Shown here: positions 57,251 to 64,000 of the stretch, one piece after another
How positions within the stretch are numbered: position 1 is the stretch's first letter
Layout of the letters: each line of letters begins with the position of its first letter
From: Acanthopleura granulata
Lineage: Eukaryota > Mollusca > Polyplacophora > Chitonida > Chitonidae
Direction: 5' to 3'
Length of the DNA stretch: 64,000 nt
Assembly: GCA_016165875.1 (NCBI GenBank)
Contig: JABBOT010000005.1
Span: 28,081,443-28,145,442 of the forward strand
Notes under the pieces: model-generated
Told to the model about the DNA's origin: nothing
The model's database searches: none
What the model saw: the letters and a program-made list of their open reading frames with translations, nothing else
Program-made: the position numbers and the translations under genes

Positions 57251-58048
57251 TGTTACCCTTAACCTATCAACTATTTTCAGCTCCCTTTAGGCTCGCCCAT
57301 TCTCACGGCCAGTATTGTACTTTAACCTTGCCGTCTGTTACACACAAGTATGCGCTGTATACCGCTCCACTGTGATTCATCATAACTACACCCTAAGCAA
57401 TGAATTCATGTTCAAAGTCAGCCTTACTGTGTCATGGAGAAATAGAAAACGTATTTTAAGAAGGATTTTCTTTCCCACCATATGGAGATTTAACACACTG
57501 GTGTGGACAGCTTTAGGTGTTGCGTGCCACTGACTATTACCAATTTTACAGGTAAAGTTTTTCTCTTTTTTTTTAGTCGCGTACTTTTGGCCTTTTCGCC
57601 TAAAATCGCCTACTGTTATTGTCGGTGTTTCCTTTTTTCAGTGAGATATAAAACCTTAAACTCTGCAAAATTATATGTATCTCCGTACTTGTCATGAAAC
57701 TCTTTTTTGCGGTGTATAAATTTATATTCCCATAAGCGTGCTTTCAACACCTCGTCGTAGTTGCTTCGAGTGAAGTCACAATTATTATAATTATAGCTGC
57801 ATACTAGGTAACAGGTGGGGTTCAGATCACGTGTGGTATTAACTATTCATCTGACAGAGTGCATGTGTTATGAGACAATAGACTACGTTCCTTCAATGCT
57901 GGAAGTATCATGTCAGTGTTAGCCACAGTGGCTTTCGTCACGCCTGTCAACACCTGTTCCTAATCCCTCAAATTTACCCCGCGCTAATTATAAAAGCTCT
58001 CACGACACTCGAGGCATTTGAAACAAGGTGTTGAAAACATGCTCATGG

Positions 58049-58098
<50 letters not shown>

Positions 58099-59124
58099 AA
58101 TGTGTATGATAAAAACGGCAAAAGATGTTTTTACTTGAGTTTCATGACAATTGCTGAGACGTGATACATATCACTGTGGACGACTTAGGACGATTTTATA
58201 AAAGGCTAAAAGTAAGCTACTAAATAAAAAAAAACTAAGTGGCGAGTATGGCTCATTTTATGGCTGAACTATAAAAGAGAGAAACTGGGCATGTAATGAT
58301 GGTCTGTGGAAAAATCAGCGCTCACCGTGACAATGCGAGGCACAGACCTGATTCCTTCGTATTTTAGGCGATAAGTTACTTGATCTGAGCACTTGATGGT
58401 TACCTGAATACTAATCGCATATAGATGTAGCACGCCTTACCAGAGAACTGTTGGTGAGACTTTAAGCAGACAACACCAAAGTCATGGCAGCGGCCGCAGT
58501 GATGTGTTCCCCAGTCGGCATGGCGACACTGGGATATATCAGTCTCCCAGCCTCTGCAATCCACTTCGTCCAGACAAGTCGTCCCATTTCAGGTCCCAAA
58601 CCCAGCATTGACTGAATGTGCCCATCTGTAACAAACCGTGTTTTAATGGTCATACCATAGGACAGGATATAATTTAAATAAAAATGAATCACATGTAGTA
58701 CATGTAGGCATTTTTTCTGCACTGAGACAGCTGTAATGCCACAATGACTTTGACGTCACGACCAACGACTCAATCCTTTATAACTTAATACTTAGGCTTA
58801 ATTTTATTTCGGCATTTCGTAGGTTGTGTATTTTTCAACCACTGATATTTCGTATGCACACATCACAGAAAAATAGAATGATTAAATGTTAGAACAGAAT
58901 AGTAATATACGTAGAGACTATCATAAAAGTGTGTGATACACGATCATGTATCAGCTCAAACCCGTAATTCCACGGTGTGAACAATATTACAAGGCTGCCC
59001 AAAAATTTTGGAGCTGCGATCAAACTGGGCAGTTTTTCTCTTGAAAGTTACATAATGCCCCCCCCCCCCCGACTAGTGTACAGTGTGCGTGTCGTCTCTT
59101 ACGAACAATCCTACAGGGAAAAAA
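57251..59124. other. Unique AT-rich DNA with a dinucleotide run
   Basis: An (AT)n run of about 45 bp lies at 58051-58095. The partner of the 54293 repeat is at 58498-58610. A C-run is at about 59059-59070. No gene is supported. Confidence 0.45.
58051..58095. repeat. (AT)n microsatellite
   Basis: About 22 uninterrupted AT units. Confidence 0.95.
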
Positions 59125-59380
59125 AATATTGATTTAATTGATTGGTGTATAGCTCTTATTCAAGAGTATTTCACTTATACGACGTAGGGCAACATTTACG
59201 GTAGGAGGAAACCGGACAGAGCCCAGGTGAAACCCACGATCATCAGAAGGTTGCTGGCGGACCCTCCAACGTACAACCGGTGAGGAAGCCAGTTGGAGCT
59301 GATCGCATTGGTGAGAGACATCTAGGAAATTACACTGTACTAGCCCGTAAATTCCCTCAGTCACGGAGCTCCGCCGGAAA
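59125..59380 (-). mobile_element. SINE-A, nearly full length, minus strand
   Basis: Reversed tail 'tttaattgattggtgtatag', 'agagtatttcacttatacga', core 'ggaggaaaccggacagagcc', and tRNA-like end 'cattggtgagagacatctag' with 'tactagcccg' and 'ctcagtcacggagct' are in order. Confidence 0.75.
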
Positions 59381-60087
59381 AATATAAGATGCCTCTGTAT
59401 CACGTGGGTAACGGACATATGTAATGGTAAGAGTAAATTTGCCTTCATATAGCGGCAATGTTCAGTGATAAAATTTCATTCCTACCCAAAACGTATCAAA
59501 TTTTGATGATCAGATTTATCACAAATGTATTTAAGAATAGGTTGAAGCTCTGAAAGAAGAATAGTTTATTTTAAAAAATTGATACCCAACATCAAGCATT
59601 GAACAGATAACAGCGGCGCAGAGACTAGTGAATCCATCATGGCAGACGGTCCCCCATGTATCGTTGTAGAAACGTCCAAACGCCCCGAGCACAGCTGAAC
59701 TGTTCTAGCACCATTGGTCAATCAAACTGGAGTAGATCCTGAAAGGAATCATATCATACATAAGTAGTATGATATGCGGTGTTCATAGCGTATTCCAATC
59801 TTTTAATTCTGGAAGTATGGAGGTATTTTGAGGTATTTTAGGTATGGGTATGGCGTCAGGAGTATACTAGGGAACTTACAGGTCTCATTCCTATCTTTTA
59901 GCCTGGGAGGTACAGGAGGCACCGTGGTGACTTCACATGACGTCATATGTTTTGGTAAGGTAGGGTGTGTTTTTTCCTATCAGGCGGTGTGCACGTGATC
60001 GGGGTCATACAGTGGGGAGGACTATGCCTGCATATAGAGAGTTAGGGCTTATCAATGGTTTGTGTGTACAGAAATATAGTATGCGAT
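59381..60087. other. Unique DNA, nothing recognised
   Basis: No gene or repeat is supported. 'tgacgtcat' lies at about 59939. Confidence 0.5.
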
Positions 60088-60400
60088 ACAGTGTGAAATA
60101 TTAGCTTTCAGTTGAGATATAAATTTAAATAATTGGAAAAAAAAATATATAGACATTCGTAATATATTGAATTGTTTCTCAGTAAGGATGTAAATACCGG
60201 TGTTATATGCGGATGGGAGCAGATATAATTTGCGGTCTGTACATGGATGTAAAATTGCTAGTAAATTGGTTAAGGGCGGTTGAGTGTTGGGAGGGCTGAT
60301 TTTTTGGTTTTACATAAAAAACGGACAAATCGCAAACAATAAACGAGACAAACATGAAACATATATATTGTGCTAAGATGTGAAAGTTCTTTCGGGGGGA
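60088..60400. repeat. Duplicated unit, copy 1 (partner 61483-61770)
   Basis: Both copies share 'cagtgtgaaatattagcttt', 'gttatatg.ggatga/g', 'gatataatttgc', 'gtaaaat.gctag' and 'gagggctgattttttgg' in order, and both lie just downstream (in minus-strand terms) of the reading frames at 60400-60683 and 61900-62111. The end of a third copy is at about 61815-61930. They probably include the 3' untranslated parts of duplicated genes. Confidence 0.8.
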
Positions 60401-60683
60401 AATGGTCGCCTTGAAAAAGGCGTTTGGGATGGCTTTTTCCCCCATGGGCTGGTCACTCCCCGCCTCCGGTTCGGGGATGAAAGATGACGGTTGGTGTTGC
60501 TCGTGCATCCAGCCTCCCCACTGCTTGCACGAACCGCTCCCACGCAGAACTCCTCGGTCCCCGAGCGGCGACGAGATGGAGGTAGGTGATACCCCCGCTT
60601 AGAGAGACACGCTGTGTCCGGTCGCACCTGAGGCAGGCCAAGGCGTTCTCCGCCGATGCACGTAGAACATTACTTATCTCCAT
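60373..60683 (-). CDS. GC-rich minus-strand gene 1 of a paralogue cluster, unidentified
   Basis: ATG at 60683 lies 28 nt after a TATAAAAG box. The 76-codon frame has MEISNVLRASAENALACLRC and ends HPRTGGGE. A second frame over the 3' part (to about 60380) would end ATISPRKNFH, which resembles the end of gene 2 at the DNA level, so a one-base frameshift between the halves is likely. The stretch is much richer in GC than its surroundings. The family is unknown. Confidence 0.4.
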
Positions 60684-60710
60684 TGTGAGAGAGGAATATG
60701 CACGGGCTGG

Positions 60711-60718
60711 CTTTTATA
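60711..60718 (-). promoter_or_regulatory. TATA box of gene 1
   Basis: Reversed, it reads TATAAAAG followed by CC; 28 nt separate it from the ATG at 60683, so the transcript would have a very short leader. The same box with the same following bases (TATAAAAGC) occurs before gene 2. Confidence 0.55.
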
Positions 60719-60824
60719 CAAATCAGGCGGCTTGTAAAGTACAGTGAAGTCCGGTAAAGTTCAGAAGTGCGCCACAAAGCGCGGCGGTCGGAGAGAGCAA
60801 TTTCAGAAACAATACATACATAAC

Positions 60825-61278
60825 TCACATATCATGCTCAGATTTTGAGAGTTTCCTTCGGGAAGGCTTGGTTGGTCCTGAAAAGGATGGTTGTTCTGCC
60901 CAGCTAACCTCCCGTAAGTTTCTCCTCAGCGTGAGGGTAAATCTGTTGCTGGTTCTGCTGGGGAGGCTGGTTCCGCTGCTGGGGAGGCTGGTTCCGCTGC
61001 TGGGGAGGCTGGTTCTGCTGCTGGATGGAGTGTTGTTGGGGCTTGCCTCCTCCATCCCGGTCATCCAAGTAGTCAAATACAGTGGGGGTGGCTCTTCCCT
61101 TCCGTCACATACGGCTTGCACAGTGCGCCACTGCTGCCACAAAAAGCCGCTCACACCTTTCCACATGTCGTTTACCCATGGCGATTAATTCCGCATGGAG
61201 AGCAGGGAGAGCAGCCTCATATCTTTCGTACGCCACGGCGTACTCTATCATTAGTCTTCTGACGAAATCGTCGCTCAT
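60825..61278 (-). CDS. GC-rich minus-strand gene 2 of the cluster, unidentified
   Basis: ATG at 61278 (MSDDFVRRLMIEYAVAYERY) starts a helical, charged part that contains HVERCERLFVAAVAHC and stops at 61105. A long overlapping frame (61166-60825) carries the likely continuation: a Ser/Pro-rich region with three to four copies of a seven-residue unit (GTSLPSS), then a basic tail with PSFSGPTKPSRRKL. One frameshift in the overlap would link the two. The end resembles that of gene 3 (SGPTMSSRKEL). No known family is recognised. Confidence 0.45.
60950..61030. repeat. 21-bp tandem repeat in gene 2
   Basis: About four units of 'ctggttccgctgctggggag' plus one base. The period is a multiple of three and gives the seven-residue repeat. 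Confidence 0.85.
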
Positions 61279-61328
61279 TTTTCCCCCCACTGTCGAGTGA
61301 CTGGTTCAATGCCACTCGAATGGTGTTG

Positions 61329-61336
61329 CTTTTATA
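61329..61336 (-). promoter_or_regulatory. TATA box of gene 2
   Basis: Reversed, TATAAAAG lies 51 nt before the ATG at 61278. Together with the box of gene 1 it suggests compact, virus-like transcription units. Confidence 0.5.
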
Positions 61337-61482
61337 TGATTCGTGCGGATTCTGCTATTTTCAGAAACAGCGCCAGCTAGCACGGACGGAGGAGAAAACC
61401 GTGACAAGGATCGTAGGGCCATCTGTCGTTGGGGGTTTTCAATCCTCGCGGGTTCTCTTGTGTGCACAGAAATATAAAGAAT

Positions 61483-61930
61483 ACAGTGTGAAATATTAGC
61501 TTTTAGTTGACATATAAATAAAAAAAATAATAGAAAGATACATAGACTTGTAATGTACGTAATTTTATTTCCAGTATGGATGTAAATGCAAGTGTTATAT
61601 GTGGATGAGACTAGATATAATTTGCTGTATGTTTACATACATATATGTAAAATCGCTAGCAAAAACCGATTAACGGAGGCTGCATGTCGAGAGGGCTGAT
61701 TTTTTTGTTGTTTTACATCAAACGAACAAATCACACAAATTAATATGTCGATGAAAACATCTATACTTTAGTGTATGTATATGTATATACATTCTTATCA
61801 GATAAAAAATTAAAGGAGATAAATATGTTGGGGCTTGATTTTGTTACATAAACGGACAAATCACAGACATTAAAACGATACATATATAACCCATACATAT
61901 TTATCATGCTCAGATTTTTTTAAAGTTCCT
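61483..61930. repeat. Duplicated unit, copy 2 and partial copy 3
   Basis: The first part (61483-61770) matches 60088-60400; the second (about 61815-61930) matches the end of the same unit again, including 'cggacaaatcacag', 'tcatgctcagattttt' and 'ttcctttcgggaag', also seen at 60834-60866. Confidence 0.75.
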
Positions 61931-62111
61931 TTCGGGAAGACATCGTTGGTCCTGAAATGGACCGTTGGAAATGTCGGTAAGAAGGGAGAGGGGGGTTGGT
62001 TGTTAATTTCCCACTCCGCCCTGCTGACCCCCCTTCATTGGTGCTCCTGGCGGTGTCCATGGGGGAAATGGCTTCCCCAGGGCCGTACACCTTATCCCTA
62101 ACGTCTCCCAC
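61920..62111 (-). CDS. Minus-strand gene 3 of the cluster, partial
   Basis: A 63-codon frame, Ser/Gly/Pro-rich, ends HFQRSISGPTMSSRKEL. This tail is clearly related to the tail of gene 2. The start is uncertain and no TATA box like those of genes 1 and 2 is seen upstream, so it may be a truncated paralogue. Confidence 0.35.
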   Translation of the reverse strand: MGDVRDKVYGPGEAISPMDTARSTNEGGSAGRSGKLTTNPPLPSYRHFQRSISGPTMSSRKEL

Positions 62112-62412
62112 CAGGTCTGTAGCTGTCCCATTTTGTGACAGTTGTTTTTGGCATTATGTCAAATTTGCACCTACCTAGTACTATTGCACTTAACTGGTAC
62201 AACAGGAAATTTATGCGAGTTTTAGCATGACGCCAAAAAAAAATCGTCGATATTATGAAAACAATTTGCACCAATTTTCGGCATTATACCAAAAAATTGT
62301 TCTATATAGAGCGGCTCATTTCCACACTTCAGCTAGCAGTCTACCTCGGGACTTCACACCGTCAACTATCATAGCCTGCCTACCTACTTGCCTCCCTACC
62401 TGCCTGACTTAA
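62112..62412. other. Spacer between divergent minus-strand cluster and plus-strand Polinton genes
   Basis: It holds a short direct repeat 'ctacctacttgcctccctac' type (62380-62405) and nothing else recognised. A common control region for both directions could lie here. Confidence 0.4.
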
Positions 62413-62865
62413 ATTCTTTTCCTCATTATACCGAGAAGTAAACAGCAGCCATCAACAACAACAACAGCAAATGGCGCAAAGAATACTGTTTTAGCTGACA
62501 AAGAAGAAGAAGTGGATGTACAGCCCACGCCTAAGAAACGTATTAAACTTGCTCGGCCGGTGAAGAAAATTTTGCTAAAAACACGTGGTATCGATATTCC
62601 TAGTGGGTATCGTATTCGGGTTGGTGAAGATAAAATCACCTTTGCTCTACATGTTAACCAACCTTACGAGCGCGGTATAGCCATTCCAGTGAGCGCCTGG
62701 GACGAGTTTGAAAGCCTCCTACAATCACAAACCGCTCGAAGAGTAATCGGACCTATACCAGCGAGTGAAGATGAAAGTGAAATTAGCGTACCGTCAGAAC
62801 AGCTGTTTCGCTTGAATGATGATGTTTTCTTCAGTTTGTCAAAATATAGGGAAATATTATCCTAG
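62413..62865 (+). CDS. Polinton gene: small basic protein, possibly PC4-like
   Basis: The frame is open from 62413 to TAG 62863 without an ATG, so the start is probably in an upstream exon (pyrimidine-rich 'ttcttttcctcattata' and several AG at 62434-62465). It has a Thr/Gln-rich lead, an acidic bit, a nuclear-signal-like TPKKRIKLARPVKK and then GEDKITFALHVNQ and ERGIAIPVSAWDEFESLL. The last two pieces recall the fold of the PC4/p15 single-strand DNA-binding coactivator, found in other large DNA elements, but the match is weak. It lies 40 nt before the next gene. Confidence 0.5.
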   Translation: MLFLIIPRSKQQPSTTTTANGAKNTVLADKEEEVDVQPTPKKRIKLARPVKKILLKTRGIDIPSGYRIRVGEDKITFALHVNQPYERGIAIPVSAWDEFESLLQSQTARRVIGPIPASEDESEISVPSEQLFRLNDDVFFSLSKYREILS

Positions 62866-62905
62866 GAAAGGTGGTATCACTTTCTGAGCTGATATTTGGA
62901 AACAT

Positions 62906-63306
62906 ATGATCGAGGCCTGCCAGCGTATACGAGGGACACTTGGAAAAACGGATGAGGCAGTGTCCCATACAGCTAATGCATCGCCTATCTCTCCACAGCC
63001 ACGAATGCCTCTCACTGATGAGGAGAACAGCACACTTGATAATTTAATGTTGAGTGTAATGATGCAGCATATGATTCCTCTTGTCAATCAAATCAAAGAG
63101 GAACAATGTGAAGGCTGCCGCGTGCAGCATCCTAGTCAAAATCGCCATCAGTGTATCGAGGCATTACAATACATGGATATGGAAAGTGAAATTGTAATTG
63201 AGCAAGTAGCATTACGTTTGGATGAGACTAAGGTGCTCGACGATTTTCGAGATGCGGCTAAAGAGGATCAATGGAGCGATGATAAAATCCACCGGTATTT
63301 GGACAG
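62906..63306 (+). CDS. Polinton gene: zinc-binding-like CxxC..HPSQ..HxC protein, exon 1
   Basis: ATG 62906 opens a frame with LTDEENSTLDNLMLSVMMQH (residues 37-56) followed by Cys68, Cys71, His75, Pro-Ser-Gln, His81 and Cys83, a pattern suited to one zinc ion. An acidic part and DDKIHRYLDR follow. The donor TTGGACAG|GTGTGA at 63307 ends the exon in phase 2. Read through, the frame stops at 63332. The related exon 2 in other copies opens in the matching phase. The HPSQ..H.C family occurs in other invertebrate Polintons as unnamed proteins; the role is unknown. Confidence 0.6.
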
Positions 63307-63455
63307 GTGTGATATATATATGTATAATGTTTAATTGTTTTTACAGACTAAAAATACAGAGTGTTTCCAGGTATACTATATAAACTGTTGTGCAAAGTGA
63401 TGTGAGCTTATACTGAATTATGGACATGTATAGTTATTTATTTATTTATTTACAG
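63307..63455 (+). other. 149-nt intron of the Polinton zinc protein gene
   Basis: It starts GTGTGATATA and ends TTTATTTATTTATTTACAG, with a long T-rich tract. Copies 1 and 3 keep the 3' part and acceptor, but R occupies the 5' side, starting a few bases past the donor position. Confidence 0.65.
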
Positions 63456-63608
63456 ACCGCCCACTTCTTAACGCAATCGATTTCAATTTAACTCGGATCA
63501 TGGAGGAAATATCAGAGCGCTTAATTTCGACAATTGTAAGGATTTACGGAGAGTACAACAAAACTAAGCCATTACATGGACAATTTATTGAATTTTGAAA
63601 TTTGGTGA
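63456..63608 (+). pseudogene. Polinton spliced gene, last exon (third copy), frame lost
   Basis: It aligns with 2807-3020 ('gatttcaatttaactcgg', 'ggaggaaatat', 'ccattacatggacaatttat') but meets a TAA five codons in, and about 60 bases of the middle are missing. Confidence 0.6.
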
Positions 63609-64000
63609 CAAGATGTGGTCGTTGTTGTTAACTAATAATTCTAGTTTTCGCAAGTTCTCGATATTATTTTTCTGTACACACTCTACGATTTGATTTTTGC
63701 GATTTGGTGAGAAAAAAAAATGTTATTTTTGTTAACTCCTAGTTCCAGTTTACGAGTTCTTGATTTATTCTTTCTGTACATATCTTGAAGGTTGAATACT
63801 ATAAAATATCGTTATATTGTTAAGTGCGTTTGTAATGTTCGAATAAAAAAAATAAAAGAGAAAAAAAGGGTGGAAAAATATGTGTTTGTTTGTTTTATGA
63901 TGTAGCAGTTTATCTTGAGAATCGGTCTTGATCTGATTGATGTTTGGTGTTATTTATCGTGCGCTAAAAAAAAAGATTGCTGTTGATTTCGGATTTATTC
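63609..64000. other. Polinton spacer, third copy
   Basis: It matches 3021-3262 with a duplicated stretch: 'gttgttaactaataattcta' at about 63626 and again, altered, at 63730 ('gttaactcctagttccagtt'). It ends with 'gttatttatcgtgcgctaaa', which lies at 3221-3240 in the first copy. Confidence 0.65.

Larger units (their letters stand above)
62413..64000 (+). mobile_element. Polinton 5' part, third copy, continues beyond the window
   Basis: From about 63310 to the end it matches 2653-3260 of the first Polinton, at lower similarity than copy 3. The upstream part (62413-63306) holds two genes that are missing in the other copies because R separates them there. The integrase would start beyond the window. 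Confidence 0.75.

Overview
The window looks like a eukaryotic, probably molluscan (lophotrochozoan) genome segment. It is AT-rich, has no long intact host gene, and is full of interspersed repeats. The main clue to the host is a tRNA-derived SINE found again and again on both strands, with the gene-like tail 'gtgaaatattcttgagta..ggcgtaaaacaccaat(c/g)aaataaata' that is very common in molluscs. This assignment rests on recall of the family, not on a search.

Left third (1-15.9 kb): a 2.65-kb repeat called R here (1-2652) abuts a long decayed Maverick/Polinton (adintovirus-like) element (2653-9865). That element still shows, in order, a splice-acceptor exon, an rve integrase with C-terminal chromo-like end, a membrane-anchored repeat protein, an A32/FtsK-type packaging ATPase, a small basic pVI-like protein, a double-jelly-roll major capsid protein, an adenain-type cysteine protease and, on the opposite strand, the C-terminal part of protein-primed DNA polymerase B. 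Inside polB it breaks off into a 5'-truncated Ty3/gypsy LTR retrotransposon (protease, RT with internal deletion, RNase H, integrase; 9869-13215), followed by a second R (13216-15866) and a 35-bp minisatellite.

Middle (17-43 kb): several SINEs of two families, a 440-bp imperfect inverted repeat (23.4-23.9 kb), a DIRS-like tyrosine-recombinase retroelement on the minus strand (about 26.3-30.0 kb) with inverted terminal repeats and an internal complementary region, an 80-bp tandem array (33.1-33.5 kb), a Tc1/mariner relic (35.6 kb) and a few weakly supported host exons (36.6-38.2 kb minus; 33.6-34.3 kb plus).

Right third (43.7-64 kb): another copy of the gypsy 3' half + R + Polinton 5' part (43683-50770) that shares inactivating mutations with the left copy, so it is a segmental duplicate of an already dead composite. 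Then come unique DNA and SINEs, a candidate first exon (55.0 kb), and at 60.1-64 kb a GC-rich cluster of minus-strand reading frames with TATAAAAG boxes in duplicated units, followed by the 5' end of a further Polinton. That last copy is uninterrupted and shows that one Polinton gene (zinc-binding-like CxxC..HPSQ..HxC protein) is split by a 149-nt intron; in the other two copies R sits inside this intron.

The virus-like elements are nonfunctional as seen: frameshifts, stops, a mutated Walker A, a mutated DIRS catalytic tyrosine and RT aspartate. The most interesting points are the spliced Polinton gene with the composite inserted in its intron, the repeated composite block, the TATA-driven paralogue cluster at 60-62 kb, and the DIRS end structure.
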